Origin: Sphingopyxis alaskensis RB2256
Lineage (GTDB): Bacteria; Pseudomonadota; Alphaproteobacteria; Sphingomonadales; Sphingomonadaceae
Reading direction: 5' to 3'
Assembly (NCBI RefSeq): GCF_000013985.1
Contig: NC_008048.1
Coordinates: 1,860,001 to 1,924,000, forward strand
DNA: 64,000 nt
Made by a program: the position numbers and the translations under genes. Positions 41,348 through 50,803 of this stretch are shown in pieces. Every line of letters begins with the position of its first letter. Within the stretch, counting starts at the first letter, position 1. The notes beneath the pieces were generated by a model. It saw only the letters and a program-made list of their open reading frames with translations, did not search any database and was not told the DNA's origin.

Positions 41348-42709
41348 CTAGTCGCGACCGAGCATCAGGTCAACGAGTTCGCCGAGCCGGGCAAAGCCGG
41401 TGACGCCGATGCCGTTCACGCGCTTCATGCCATTTGGACCCCAGGCCGTTGAAAAACCGAGCTTTGCTGCTTCGCGCAAACGTAGCGCATCGTGCGATAC
41501 CGGGCGCACTTCGCCCGACAGCGACAGTTCGCCGAAGACGATCGCATCGGGGGGCACCGGCCGCTCGCTGAACGCCGAAACCAGCGCCGTGGCAACCGCA
41601 AGGTCGGCGGCGGGATCGGTCAGCCGGTATCCGCCGGCGATATTGAGATAGACTTCGGCCGCGCCCATTTGCAGCCCGCAGCGCGCCTCCAGCACCGCGA
41701 GCACCATCGCGAGCCGCCCGCTGTCCCATCCGACAACGGCCCGCCGCGGCGTTGCGCCGCTCGCGAGGCGCACGGTCAGCGCCTGCACCTCGACGAGCAC
41801 CGGCCGCGTGCCTTCCAGCGCGGGGAACACCACCGATCCCGGCACGTCGCGGCTGCGGTCGGTCAGGAACAGGCTCGACGGGTTCGATACCTCGCCCAGC
41901 CCTTCCTCGCCCATCGCGAACACGCCGATCTCGTCGGTGCCGCCAAAGCGGTTCTTGACCGCGCGCAGGATGCGATATTGATGGCTGCGCTCACCCTCGA
42001 ACGCCAGCACCGTGTCGACCATATGTTCGAGCACGCGCGGCCCGGCGATCGTGCCGTCCTTGGTGACATGCCCGACCAGCACGATCGCCGCGCCGCTGTC
42101 CTTGGCATAGCGGATCAGCTCCTGCGCGCTCGCGCGGACCTGGCTCACCGTCCCCGGCGCGCTGTCGATCAGGTCGCTGTGCATCGTCTGGATCGAATCG
42201 ATCACGACGAAATCGGCGGTCCGGCTGCCGAGCGTCGCAAGGATGTCGCGCACCGATGTCGCGCTGGCGAGTGCGACCGGCGCGTCGCCGAGCCCCAGCC
42301 GCTGCGCGCGCAATCGCACCTGCGCCGCCGCCTCCTCGCCGCTGATATAGACGACCGACCTGCCCGCCTTGGCGAGCCGTCCCGCGGCCTGCAACAGCAA
42401 GGTCGATTTGCCGATCCCCGGATCGCCGCCGATCAAGGTCGCCGACCCCGCGACGAAGCCGCCGCCCAGTGCGCGGTCGAACTCGGCGATGCCGCACAGC
42501 ATCCGCTCGGGCATCCTGCTTTCGGCATTCAGCGTTTCGAGCGGGATCGTCCGTCCGCCTTTGCTCAGGTTGTGCTTGGCCGAAAAGACGGTTTCGGCGG
42601 CCTCCTCGACCAGCGTGTTCCACTCGCCGCAGTCGGCGCACTGCCCCTGCCAGCGATAGGTGGCGGAGCCGCAATTCTGGCAGACATATTGACGTTTCGC
42701 TTTGGCCAT
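41348..42709 (-). CDS. radA: DNA repair protein RadA
   Basis: 453 residues, start MAKAKRQYVCQNCGS; the open frame upstream runs through a palindromic repeat and is not coding. N-terminal zinc finger (CQNCG, CADCGEWN), RecA-like ATPase with Walker A GGDPGIGKST, the RadA-specific KNRFGGTDEIG motif, and a C-terminal Lon-like domain (DLAVATALVSAFSERPVPPD). It drives branch migration during recombination. Confidence 0.96.
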   Translation of the reverse strand: MAKAKRQYVCQNCGSATYRWQGQCADCGEWNTLVEEAAETVFSAKHNLSKGGRTIPLETLNAESRMPERMLCGIAEFDRALGGGFVAGSATLIGGDPGIGKSTLLLQAAGRLAKAGRSVVYISGEEAAAQVRLRAQRLGLGDAPVALASATSVRDILATLGSRTADFVVIDSIQTMHSDLIDSAPGTVSQVRASAQELIRYAKDSGAAIVLVGHVTKDGTIAGPRVLEHMVDTVLAFEGERSHQYRILRAVKNRFGGTDEIGVFAMGEEGLGEVSNPSSLFLTDRSRDVPGSVVFPALEGTRPVLVEVQALTVRLASGATPRRAVVGWDSGRLAMVLAVLEARCGLQMGAAEVYLNIAGGYRLTDPAADLAVATALVSAFSERPVPPDAIVFGELSLSGEVRPVSHDALRLREAAKLGFSTAWGPNGMKRVNGIGVTGFARLGELVDLMLGRD

Positions 42710-42759
42710 ATGGGTTTCGATAGCGGGAACAAAAATGGAACGCCAGTGGATACTTTCTT

Positions 42760-42840
42760 CGTCATTGCGAGGAGCGTGGCAACGCGGCAATCCAGCGTGG
42801 CAAACCCGCCCTGGATTGCTTCGCTTCGCTCGCAATGACG
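42760..42840. repeat. Palindromic repeat family CGTCATTGCGAGG, copy 1
   Basis: The ends CGTCATTGCGAGGAGCG and CGCTCGCAATGACG pair, and the middle pairs as GCAATCCAG/CTGGATTGC. Same family as 43586-43683 and the worn copy at 60568-60653. It lies between the divergent radA and transaldolase-like genes. Confidence 0.8.
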
Positions 42841-42927
42841 AACCCAGGGGACGGTTCAGTTTTCCCGGCCATTGCTCTAGGGCAATCAGCAACCACCGAA
42901 TCGCCCTTCCTACAGAAAGCCCATCCC

Positions 42928-43578
42928 ATGAAGTTCTTCGCCGACACCGCCGAAATCGACGCCATTCAGGAACTCGCCGCGACCGGCCTGCTCGACGGCG
43001 TCACCACCAACCCCTCACTGATCGCCAAATCGGGCCGCGATTTCAAGGAAGTGACCAGGGAAATCTGCGCCATCGTCGACGGCCCCGTCTCGGCCGAGGT
43101 TGTCGCGCTCGACCACGAAACGATGATGAAGGAGGCCGAAATCCTCCGCAAGATCGCCGACAATGTCTGCATCAAGGTGCCGTTGACGATCGACGGGCTC
43201 AAGACGTGCAAGAAACTCACCGGCGACGGCACGATGGTCAATGTCACGCTGTGCTTCTCGGCAACGCAGGCGCTGCTCGCCGCCAAGGCCGGGGCAACCT
43301 TCGTCTCACCCTTCGTCGGCCGCCACGACGACAATGGCTTTGACGGGATGCAGCTCATCGCCGACATCCGGCTCATCTACGACAATTATGACTTCGGCAC
43401 CGAAATCCTCGTCGCCAGCGTCCGCCACGGCATCCATGTGCTTGAAGCCGCCAAGATCGGCGCCGACGTGATGACCGCGCCGCCGGCGGTCATCAAGGGG
43501 CTGTTCAAGCATGTCCTGACCGAAAAGGGCATCGAAGGCTTCCTTGCCGACTGGGCGAAGACCGGCCAGTCGATCTAA
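42928..43578 (+). CDS. fsa: Fructose-6-phosphate aldolase / transaldolase-like protein
   Basis: 216 residues, the short single-domain transaldolase type. [36 protein letters not shown], the Schiff-base lysine in [47 protein letters not shown] and [12 protein letters not shown] fit the family. It splits or joins fructose-6-phosphate or transfers dihydroxyacetone units. Whether it is aldolase or transaldolase needs assay. Confidence 0.93.
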   Translation: MKFFADTAEIDAIQELAATGLLDGVTTNPSLIAKSGRDFKEVTREICAIVDGPVSAEVVALDHETMMKEAEILRKIADNVCIKVPLTIDGLKTCKKLTGDGTMVNVTLCFSATQALLAAKAGATFVSPFVGRHDDNGFDGMQLIADIRLIYDNYDFGTEILVASVRHGIHVLEAAKIGADVMTAPPAVIKGLFKHVLTEKGIEGFLADWAKTGQSI

Positions 43579-43585
43579 CGAGCCT

Positions 43586-43683
43586 CGTCATTGCGAGGAG
43601 CCGAAGGCGACGCGGCAATCTCCAGCTGTCGGCGTCGCTTAAGGCCGATGCCTGGAGATTGCTTCGCTGCGCTCGCAATGACG
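43586..43683. repeat. Palindromic repeat family CGTCATTGCGAGG, copy 2
   Basis: CGTCATTGCGAGGAGCCGAA...CGCTCGCAATGACG with inner pairing GCAATCTCCAG/CTGGAGATTGC. It begins 8 bases after the transaldolase-like stop and may act as its 3' hairpin. Confidence 0.8.
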
Positions 43684-43707
43684 GCGAGAGCCGCTGCATC
43701 CTTTCCA

Positions 43708-43725
43708 GTTGACGTAAACGTCAAC
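43708..43725 (+). promoter_or_regulatory. Palindrome GTTGACG-TAAA-CGTCAAC before the enoyl-CoA hydratase gene
   Basis: A perfect 7-bp inverted repeat around TAAA. TTGACG can be a -35 with GATACT (43733-43738) as -10 at an 18-base spacing, so the dyad lies within the promoter, as for MerR-family (LiuR-like) regulators of acyl-CoA genes. The same TTGACG-N4-CGTCAA occurs at 58856-58871 before the SDR gene. Regulator identity is inference. Confidence 0.55.
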
Positions 43726-43761
43726 CAACCGCGATACTCGCCCGAAAGGGAGAGATTCGCG

Positions 43762-44556
43762 ATGACCGACACCACCATCCTCACCGAACGCCGTGGCCAC
43801 ATCCTGACCGTCACGATCAACCGGCCCGAAGCGCGCAACGCGGTCAACGCCGCGGTCCACGTCGGCATTGGCACCGCGCTCGAAACTGCGGAAAACGATC
43901 CCGAAATCCGCACGGTCATCATCACCGGCGCGGGCGACAAAAGCTTTTGCGCGGGCGCCGACCTGGTCGCCCTGTCGCGCGGTGAAAGCCTTTATCCCGA
44001 CGATCCGGCGCAGCAGGCGTGGGGGTTTGCCGGCATGGTCGCGCACCCGATCTCGAAACCGATCATCGCCGCGGTCAACGGCTTCGCCTTCGGCGGCGGC
44101 TGCGAGATCGCGCTGATGAGCGACATCATTATCGCCGCCGACCATGCGCAGTTCGGGCTTCCCGAGGTCAAGGTCGGGCTGTTCGCCGCGGCGGGCGGCG
44201 CCTTCCGCCTCGCGCAGCAAATCCCGCGCAAGCTGGCGATGGAATATCTGCTGACCGGCGACCCGATCCCCGCCGCGCGCGCCGCCGAGTTCGGCCTCGT
44301 CAACCATGTCGTCCCGCTCGCCGAGCTGATGCCCACCGCGATCGCGCTCGCCGACAAGATCGCCGCCAACGCGCCACTCTCGGTGCAGGCGTCGAAGCGC
44401 GTCGCGCTGGGCATCCAGGACGGCCGCATCGCCGCCGACGCGCCCTATTGGGAGCATAACACCCTCGAGCGCAGCGCGCTGATGCGCAGCGAGGACGCGC
44501 GCGAAGGCCCGCGCGCCTTTGCGGAAAAGCGCAAGCCCGAATGGAAAGCGCGCTAG
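43762..44556 (+). CDS. Enoyl-CoA hydratase/isomerase (crotonase family)
   Basis: 264 residues, start MTDTTILTERRGHILTV with AAGGGAGAG upstream. NRPEARNAVN, the oxyanion-hole segment KSFCAGADLVAL, and AFGGGCEIALMSDIIIAADH ending FGLPEVKVGL, with Glu residues at the active-site positions, are typical. It hydrates 2-enoyl-CoA in fatty-acid or amino-acid breakdown. The adjacent thiolase-like gene and the LiuR-like palindrome upstream support such a pathway. Confidence 0.9.
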   Translation: MTDTTILTERRGHILTVTINRPEARNAVNAAVHVGIGTALETAENDPEIRTVIITGAGDKSFCAGADLVALSRGESLYPDDPAQQAWGFAGMVAHPISKPIIAAVNGFAFGGGCEIALMSDIIIAADHAQFGLPEVKVGLFAAAGGAFRLAQQIPRKLAMEYLLTGDPIPAARAAEFGLVNHVVPLAELMPTAIALADKIAANAPLSVQASKRVALGIQDGRIAADAPYWEHNTLERSALMRSEDAREGPRAFAEKRKPEWKAR

Positions 44557-44584
44557 GATGACGATAACACTCGGCTCCCAATTT

Positions 44585-44665
44585 CCGTTCGCATCGAGCG
44601 AAGTCGAGATGCCCATCGGCGCGGCGCCTGCCTGCGGTGTGTCTCGACTTCGCTCGACACTAACG
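44585..44665. repeat. Palindromic repeat family CCGTTCGCATCGAGCGAAGTCGAGATG, copy 1
   Basis: CCGTTCGCATCGAGCGAAGT pairs with the right half GTCTCGACTTCGCTCGACAC...ACGG. Related copies are at 46187-46268 and 47840-47919, so three lie within 3.4 kb. Confidence 0.78.
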
Positions 44666-44675
44666 GAGAATGGGA

Positions 44676-46172
44676 ATGACTGATCCCGAACGCATTCCGG
44701 TCATCATCGGCGTCGGACAGGTCAACGACCGTCCAGCCGATCCCGACGACGGACTCGATTCGCTCGGGCTGATGGTCGCGGCGCTCAAGGTCGCCGCCGA
44801 TGACGCGGGGGTGTCGCTCACCGACATCGACAGCCTGGCGATCGTCGACCAGATCAGCTTTCACCATCTCGGCAAGCTGTGCGAACCGCTCGCCGCCGCG
44901 ATCGGCGCCAATCCGGCGATCAAATATCAATCCGCCGCGCCGCACGGTGACACCCCGGTGCGCCTGCTCAACGAGGCCGCGAACCGCATCGGCGCGGGCG
45001 AGGTGAAACTCGCGGCTGTCGTCGGCGGCGAAGCGCTGCGCACCGCCGCGGGCCGCGCCGCCAAGGCCGCGAGCGGCGAGGACAAGAGCTATAATGCGGT
45101 GCGCCGGGTCGCGACGCGGCGCGAGCCAAACTATGCCCAGAAGCACGGCCTCGCCGCGCCGGTCGACGTCTATCCGCTCTATGAAAACGCGACGCGCGCC
45201 GCGTGGGGACAAAGCCTTGCCGACGCCCAGCTGGAGAGCGCCGAAATCTGGTCGCGTTTTTCCGAGGTCGCGGCGGGAAATGAAGGAGCGTGGATTCGCA
45301 AACCCGCCTCGCCCGACGACATTCTCGACGTGAACGAGCGCAACCGCCCGATCGCCTTTCCTTACTCAAAGCTGATGGTCGCCAATTCGTCGGTCAACCA
45401 GGGCGCGGGTTTTCTCGTGGCCAGTCTTGCCGAGGCGCGGCGGCGCGGCATCGCCGAGGACCGCCTCATCTATATCGGCATGGGCGCCGCGGCGAAGGAA
45501 CCGGCGAGCATCCTCGCCCGCGACCGTTACGATCACAGCGTCAGCATGGAAACGTCGATCGCGCGCACGCTCGCGCTCAATGGCATGACCGCCCACGATT
45601 TCGACTGCGTCGAGCTTTACAGCTGCTTTCCCTGCGTGCCCAAAATGGCCCGCCGCATCCTTGGCTGGCCGTTGGACCGCCCCGCCTCGGTGTTCGGCGG
45701 CCTCACCTTCGGCGGCGGCCCGATCGCCAACTATATGAGTCATGCGGTCGTCTCGATGGTCGAAAAACTGCGCAGCGAGGGCCGCTACGGCTTCCTCTTC
45801 GCCAATGGCGGCTTCGCGACCGACAATCATTGCATCGTGCTGGGGAACCAGCCGATCGCCGCCGCGAGCTTCCCGCAGGATTTCGACTATCAGGCCGAAG
45901 CCGAAGCGAAGCGCGGCCCGGTGCCCGAACTGGCCGAAGATTATGCCGGACCGGCGACGATCGAAAGCTACACGGTATTTTATGGCCGCGACGGCGAGCC
46001 CAAGGCCGGTGTCGTGGTGGCGCGCACACCCGACGGGCAGCGCACGCTGGCGCATGTCGATGTGAGCGATGCCGCGATGCTGGCGTTTTTGACCGACGGG
46101 ACGCGGGAGCCGGTGGGGACCGAAGGACAGGTGGTGCAGCTTGTAGAGGGCTACGGCTGGCGAACGGCCTGA
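44676..46172 (+). CDS. Thiolase-like acetyl-CoA acetyltransferase family protein
   Basis: 498 residues, start MTDPERIPVIIGVGQVNDRP with GGAG 7 bases before. Thiolase-superfamily features are VSMETSIARTLALNGMTAHD, FDCVELYSCFPCVPKMAR, FGGLTFGGGPIANYMSHAVV and a C-terminal NGGFATDNHCIVLG. The usual nucleophile-Cys region reads YQSAAPHGDTPVRLL with no Cys, so classical thiolytic chemistry is doubtful. The C-terminal ~110 residues form an added OB-like domain seen in the SCPx-like branch. It likely works with the hydratase upstream on acyl-CoA intermediates. Confidence 0.82.
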   Translation: MTDPERIPVIIGVGQVNDRPADPDDGLDSLGLMVAALKVAADDAGVSLTDIDSLAIVDQISFHHLGKLCEPLAAAIGANPAIKYQSAAPHGDTPVRLLNEAANRIGAGEVKLAAVVGGEALRTAAGRAAKAASGEDKSYNAVRRVATRREPNYAQKHGLAAPVDVYPLYENATRAAWGQSLADAQLESAEIWSRFSEVAAGNEGAWIRKPASPDDILDVNERNRPIAFPYSKLMVANSSVNQGAGFLVASLAEARRRGIAEDRLIYIGMGAAAKEPASILARDRYDHSVSMETSIARTLALNGMTAHDFDCVELYSCFPCVPKMARRILGWPLDRPASVFGGLTFGGGPIANYMSHAVVSMVEKLRSEGRYGFLFANGGFATDNHCIVLGNQPIAAASFPQDFDYQAEAEAKRGPVPELAEDYAGPATIESYTVFYGRDGEPKAGVVVARTPDGQRTLAHVDVSDAAMLAFLTDGTREPVGTEGQVVQLVEGYGWRTA

Positions 46173-46186
46173 CGCTCCCACCTTTT

Positions 46187-46268
46187 CCCGTTCGCATCGA
46201 GCGAAGTCGGGATGCCCATCCGTCGTGCATGACTTCGGGGCATCTCGACTTCGCTCGATGCAAACGGG
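46187..46268. repeat. Palindromic repeat family CCGTTCGCATCGAGCG, copy 2
   Basis: CCCGTTCGCATCGAGCGAAG is mirrored by CTTCGCTCGATGCAAACGGG, giving a long hairpin between the convergent thiolase-like and aldehyde dehydrogenase genes; it could serve as a bidirectional terminator. Confidence 0.8.
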
Positions 46269-46290
46269 AATTGGCGGCGGGCTCCCGGGC

Positions 46291-47790
46291 CTAGAGCGCG
46301 AACGACACCCCCTGCGCCAGCGGCAGCGCGTCCGAATAGTTGATCGTGTTCGTGGCGCGCCGCATATATTGGCGCCACGCATCCGACCCGCTTTCGCGAC
46401 CGCCGCCGGTTTCCTTCTCGCCGCCGAACGCCCCGCCGATCTCGGCGCCGCTCGTCCCCAGATTGACGTTCGCGATGCCGCAATCGCTCGCCGCGAGAAA
46501 GCGCTCGGCCTCGCGCATGTCGGTGGTGAAGATCGCCGACGACAGCCCCGCGGCGACATCATTGTGCAGCCGGATCGCGGCGTCCAGATCGTCATAACGC
46601 ATGACATAGAGGATCGGCGCGAACGTCTCCTCCAGCACCGGCCCGACCTGTCCCGGCATCTCGACGAGCGCCGGACGGACATAATAGGCGGCGCCCTCGC
46701 CGACCCGTTCGCCGCCCTGCACGACGCCGCCCGCCGCCTTCGCCGCGGCCAGCGCATCCTGCATCGCGTCATGGGCGGCGCGATCGATCAGCGGCCCGAC
46801 GAGAACGTCGTTCTCCAGTGGATTGCCGACCGCGACGCTGGCATAGGCGGCCTTCAATCGCGCGACGAAAGCATCGTAAATGCTGTCGTGAACGAACAGC
46901 CGCCGCGTCGTCGTGCAGCGCTGCCCCGCCGTCCCCATCGCGCCGAACGCGACCCCCCGCAGCGCGAGGTCGAGGTCGGCCGAGGGGGCGACGATCACGC
47001 CATTATTGCCGCCCAGCTCGAGGATCGCTCGCGCAAAGCGCTGCGCCAGCCGCGGCGCGACCGCGCGGCCCATGCGGGTCGATCCCGTCGCCGAAACGAG
47101 CGCGACGCGGCGGTCATCGACCAGCGCCTCGCCCGCCTCACGCCCGCCGATCAGCAGTTGCGACAAACCTTCGGGCGCCTCGCCGAAGCGCGCGAGCGCA
47201 CGCTCGAAAATCGCCTGCGTCGCGAGCGCCGTCAGCGGCGTCTTTTCGGACGGTTTCCACACCACGCTGTTGCCGCACACGAGTGCGAGCGCCGCATTCC
47301 ACGCCCACACCGCGACGGGAAAATTGAACGCCGAAATCACCCCGACGACGCCCAGCGGGTGCCACACCTCCATCATCCGGTGCCCCGGTCGCTCGGTCGC
47401 GATGGTGAGGCCGTATAATTGCCGCGAAAGACCGACCGCGAAGTCGCAGATGTCGATCATCTCCTGCACCTCGCCCGCGCCTTCGGACGGAATCTTGCCC
47501 GCCTCGATCGTCACCAGCCGCGCCAGATCATCCTTCGCGGCGCGCAATTCCTCGCCGAACAGTCGCACCAGTTCGCCGCGCCGCGGTGCAGGGACATGGC
47601 GCCAGGCGCGAAAGGCCGAGGTCGCCCTGTCCAGCGCCTGATCGATCGCAGCGGCATCAGCGACCCGCACCCTGCCGAGACGCTCGCCCGTCAGCGGCGT
47701 CGCCGCGGGCATCGACCCGTCGGTCCACAGCGCACGGTCCACGTCCAACCCGTCGAGCAATTGCCCGATCTCTTCGCCGATCCCGGCCAT
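46291..47790 (-). CDS. Aldehyde dehydrogenase, piperideine-6-carboxylate (aminoadipate semialdehyde) type
   Basis: About 499 residues from MAGIGEEIGQLLDG (a start at 47814 would add 8). Catalytic Glu in ILELGGNNGVIVA and Cys in GTAGQRCTTTRRLFVHD, with the NAD region VGVISAFNFPVAVWAWNAAL. The ELGGNN variant (instead of ELGGK) and SGAEIGGAFGGEKETGGGRE near the end mark the ALDH7/AmaB branch, which oxidises alpha-aminoadipate semialdehyde in lysine breakdown. No other lysine-pathway gene is in the window. Confidence 0.87.
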   Translation of the reverse strand: MAGIGEEIGQLLDGLDVDRALWTDGSMPAATPLTGERLGRVRVADAAAIDQALDRATSAFRAWRHVPAPRRGELVRLFGEELRAAKDDLARLVTIEAGKIPSEGAGEVQEMIDICDFAVGLSRQLYGLTIATERPGHRMMEVWHPLGVVGVISAFNFPVAVWAWNAALALVCGNSVVWKPSEKTPLTALATQAIFERALARFGEAPEGLSQLLIGGREAGEALVDDRRVALVSATGSTRMGRAVAPRLAQRFARAILELGGNNGVIVAPSADLDLALRGVAFGAMGTAGQRCTTTRRLFVHDSIYDAFVARLKAAYASVAVGNPLENDVLVGPLIDRAAHDAMQDALAAAKAAGGVVQGGERVGEGAAYYVRPALVEMPGQVGPVLEETFAPILYVMRYDDLDAAIRLHNDVAAGLSSAIFTTDMREAERFLAASDCGIANVNLGTSGAEIGGAFGGEKETGGGRESGSDAWRQYMRRATNTINYSDALPLAQGVSFAL

Positions 47791-47839
47791 TGCCCAGCCT
47801 TTCGCTCTCGTCATCGCACCGCCCTGTAATCCCCTCTCC

Positions 47840-47919
47840 CCGTTCGTGTCGAGCGCCGTCGAGACTCCCCGGAGCCGCGCACGAACGACAGGCATCTCGA
47901 CTTCGCTCGATGCAAACGG
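47840..47919. repeat. Palindromic repeat family CCGTTCGCATCGAGCG, copy 3
   Basis: CCGTTCGTGTCGAGCGCCGT...ACTTCGCTCGATGCAAACGG, a more diverged copy. It lies in the divergent interval between the aldehyde dehydrogenase and acs genes. Confidence 0.7.
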
Positions 47920-47950
47920 CTAAGGGGAGTGCGAACAGAGGAGAGCCATC

Positions 47951-49915
47951 GTGTCCGACCTACCCCCCTCCGAACCCATGGTCCCCGTCCCCGCCGACGC
48001 CGCCGCCAACACGCATTGCAGCGCTGCCGACTATGACCGCCTCTATGCCGCGAGCATCGCCGACCCCGACGCCTTCTGGGCCGAGCAGGCGAAACGGCTC
48101 GACTGGATCAAGGCGCCGACCAGGATCGCGGGCTGGTCCTATGACCCGGTGAGCATCAAATGGTATGAGGACGGCGTTCTCAACCTCTGCCACAACGCCG
48201 TCGACCGCCATGTCGCCGCCGACCACGGCGACCGCACCGCGATCATTTTCGAGCCCGACGCGCCCGACGGCGAAACGCGGCATATCAGCTATGCCGCGCT
48301 GCTCGCCGACGTCGTTCGCTTCGCGAACACGCTCAAGAAAATGGGCGTGCGGAAGGGCGACCGCGTCACCATCTATATGCCGATGATCCCCGAGGGCGCG
48401 GTGGCGATGCTCGCCTGCGCGCGCATCGGCGCGGTGCACAGCGTCGTCTTCGGCGGCTTCTCCCCCGAAGCGATCCACGGCCGTATCGAGGATTGCGGCA
48501 GCGACTGGGTGATCTGCGCCGACGAGGGGCTGCGCGGCGGTAAGACCGTGCCGCTGAAAGCCAATGTCGACAAGGCGCTCGAACGAATCGCGGTCAGGGG
48601 TGTGCTCGTCATCGCGCACACCGGCGGCGAGGTGAACATGACCGAAGGGCGCGACCATTGGTATGATGCGCTCTCGGCCGACGTGTCCGCCGATTGCCCC
48701 TGCGAGCCGATGGGCGCCGAAGACCCGCTCTTCATCCTCTATACCTCGGGATCGACGGGCAAGCCCAAGGGTGTGCTCCACACCGTCGGCGGTTACAGCG
48801 TCTGGACGGCGACGACCTTCTGGTACGGTTTCGACTATCGGCCGGGCGAGATTTTCTGGTGCAGCGCCGACATCGGCTGGGTCACCGGCCACAGCTATGT
48901 CGTTTACGGTCCGCTCCAGAATGGCGCGACGACCCTGATGTTCGAGGGCGTCCCCAATTATCCCGACCATGACCGCTTCTGGCAGGTCGTCGACAAGCAT
49001 GGCGTCAACATCCTCTACACCGCACCGACCGCAATCCGCGCGCTGATGCGCGAGGGCGACGATTATGTCACGCGGCACGACCTGTCGTCGCTCCGCCTGC
49101 TCGGCAGCGTCGGCGAGCCGATCAACCCGGAGGCGTGGCGCTGGTATCACCAGATTGTCGGCAAGGGCCGCGTCCCCGTCATCGACACCTGGTGGCAGAC
49201 CGAAACCGGCGGGATCATGATCACCACCTTGCCCGGCGCGCATCCGATGCAGCCGGGCAGCGCGGGACGCCCCTTTTTCGGCATCCGTCCGCAGCTCGTC
49301 GATGCCGATGGCGCAGTGCTCGTCGACGAACAGACCGGCGGCGCGGCGGAGGGCAATCTTTGCATCACCCACAGCTGGCCGGGACAGGCGCGCACCGTCT
49401 ATGGCGACCATGACCGGTTCGTGCAGACCTATTTTTCGACCTACAAGGGCAAATATTTCACCGGCGACGGCTGCCGCCGCGACGCGAGCGGTTATTGGCG
49501 GATTACGGGGCGTGTCGATGACGTGATCAATGTGTCGGGGCACCGCATGGGCACCGCCGAGGTCGAAAGCGCGCTGGTGCTGCACGAGGATGTGGCGGAG
49601 GCGGCGGTCGTCGGCTTTCCGCACGACATCAAGGGCCAGGGCATTTACGCCTATGTCACGCTCAACGCCGGGGTCGAGCCGGGCGAGGACATCGTCGCGG
49701 CGCTCAAACAGCAGGTCCGCAAGGAAATCGGTCCGATCGCGACTCCCGACCATATCCACCTGACCCCCGCGCTGCCCAAGACACGGAGCGGCAAGATCAT
49801 GCGGCGGATTTTGCGCAAGATTGCCGAAAACGACTTCGGCTCGCTGGGCGACACCTCGACGCTCGCCGATCCCGGCCTGGTCGATGGGCTGATCGAGGAG
49901 CGGCGGAATCGGTAA
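47951..49915 (+). CDS. acs: Acetate--CoA ligase
   Basis: 654 residues from a GTG start with GAGGAGAG upstream. It makes acetyl-CoA from acetate, ATP and CoA. Visible are the P-loop [55 protein letters not shown] and the C-terminal lysine motif [17 protein letters not shown], the usual acetylation target that switches the enzyme off. Confidence 0.97.
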   Translation: MSDLPPSEPMVPVPADAAANTHCSAADYDRLYAASIADPDAFWAEQAKRLDWIKAPTRIAGWSYDPVSIKWYEDGVLNLCHNAVDRHVAADHGDRTAIIFEPDAPDGETRHISYAALLADVVRFANTLKKMGVRKGDRVTIYMPMIPEGAVAMLACARIGAVHSVVFGGFSPEAIHGRIEDCGSDWVICADEGLRGGKTVPLKANVDKALERIAVRGVLVIAHTGGEVNMTEGRDHWYDALSADVSADCPCEPMGAEDPLFILYTSGSTGKPKGVLHTVGGYSVWTATTFWYGFDYRPGEIFWCSADIGWVTGHSYVVYGPLQNGATTLMFEGVPNYPDHDRFWQVVDKHGVNILYTAPTAIRALMREGDDYVTRHDLSSLRLLGSVGEPINPEAWRWYHQIVGKGRVPVIDTWWQTETGGIMITTLPGAHPMQPGSAGRPFFGIRPQLVDADGAVLVDEQTGGAAEGNLCITHSWPGQARTVYGDHDRFVQTYFSTYKGKYFTGDGCRRDASGYWRITGRVDDVINVSGHRMGTAEVESALVLHEDVAEAAVVGFPHDIKGQGIYAYVTLNAGVEPGEDIVAALKQQVRKEIGPIATPDHIHLTPALPKTRSGKIMRRILRKIAENDFGSLGDTSTLADPGLVDGLIEERRNR

Positions 49916-49929
49916 ACAAGCCGAATGAC

Positions 49930-50019
49930 CGTCGCCCCCGCGAAGGCGGGGGCCGCAATCGGCCTGACGCTTCAGCGTTACGTAAACCGCCGGCGGCCCC
50001 TGCCTTCGCGGGGGCGACG
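49930..50019. repeat. Palindromic repeat family CGTCGCCCCCGCGAAGGCGGGGG, copy 1
   Basis: CGTCGCCCCCGCGAAGGCGG at the left is mirrored by CTGCCTTCGCGGGGGCGACG at the right. Lies between the convergent acs and Anbu genes. A second copy is at 52563-52652. Confidence 0.82.
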
Positions 50020-50024
50020 GCCTG

Positions 50025-50756
50025 TCAGAACCGGAAATCCGGCAGTTCCGCCAGGGCGATCCCCAGCGCCTCGGCCCAGCCTTCCGACACGCGGCGGAAA
50101 TAGGGATCGTCGCGCTCGAAGCGGCGTTCGCGCACGGTCGTGAAATCGTCGCGCTCGTGGATCTTGAGGTCGATCGGCAGGTCGACCCCCGCGTTCGCGC
50201 GGATCGTCGAATCGAAGGACACGCAGAGCAGCTTTACCGCATCCTCGAACGACATGGCGGGATCATAGGAGCGCACGATGATCGGGCGGCCATATTTGGT
50301 CTCGCCGATCTGGAAAAAGGGATTGTCCTCGCCCGCCTCGATGAAATTGCCCTCGGGATAGATGAGGAACAGCCGTGGTTCGGCGCCCTTGATCTGGCCG
50401 CCGACGATCAGCGAGGCACGGAACAGCGACTCCGCGGCGGGGCCCTCGTCATTGTGGCGCATCACGACGCTGCGCAGCGTTTCGCCGATGATCGTGGCCA
50501 CCACGAACATCGATGGCGCTTCGAGGATCGACGGGTGCCGGTCCTCGGGCGCCTTGGTGCGCTCGTCGAGCAGGCTGACGACCGCCTGCGTTGTCGCCAG
50601 ATTGCCCGCCGACATCAGCGTGATGACGCGCTCGCCCGGCACGTGCCAGCTGCGCATCTTGCGCACCTGCGAAATATCGTCGACGCCGGCATTGGTGCGG
50701 GTGTCCGACATGAACACCAGCCCCTTGTTGAGCCGCATTCCCACGCAATAGGTCAT
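50025..50756 (-). CDS. Anbu, proteasome-like peptidase
   Basis: 243 residues beginning MTYCVGMRLNKGLVFMSDTR: after Met removal the N-terminal Thr is the predicted nucleophile of the Ntn-hydrolase fold. Also visible are DDISQVRKMRSWHVPGERVI and LIVGGQIKGAEPRLFLIYPE. Anbu is the 'ancestral beta subunit' related to HslV and the proteasome. Its typical partners, a transglutaminase-like protein, an alpha-E protein and a circularly permuted ATP-grasp protein, are the three genes upstream on the same strand, as in other bacteria. Substrates and purpose are poorly known. Confidence 0.9.
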   Translation of the reverse strand: MTYCVGMRLNKGLVFMSDTRTNAGVDDISQVRKMRSWHVPGERVITLMSAGNLATTQAVVSLLDERTKAPEDRHPSILEAPSMFVVATIIGETLRSVVMRHNDEGPAAESLFRASLIVGGQIKGAEPRLFLIYPEGNFIEAGEDNPFFQIGETKYGRPIIVRSYDPAMSFEDAVKLLCVSFDSTIRANAGVDLPIDLKIHERDDFTTVRERRFERDDPYFRRVSEGWAEALGIALAELPDFRF

Positions 50757-50803
50757 TCGTGCCCTAATCCCCGCCCCGGTCGCCCTGAATCATTCCCGTC
50801 CGC

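Noticed and set aside
42710..42892. N-terminal extension of RadA
   Set aside because: It translates a palindromic repeat; RadA's zinc finger normally begins within 10 residues of the start, as from 42709.
42760..47919. Repeats as a CRISPR array
   Set aside because: The repeats are palindromic, unequal in spacing and separated by genes; no regular repeat-spacer pattern and no cas genes exist in the window.
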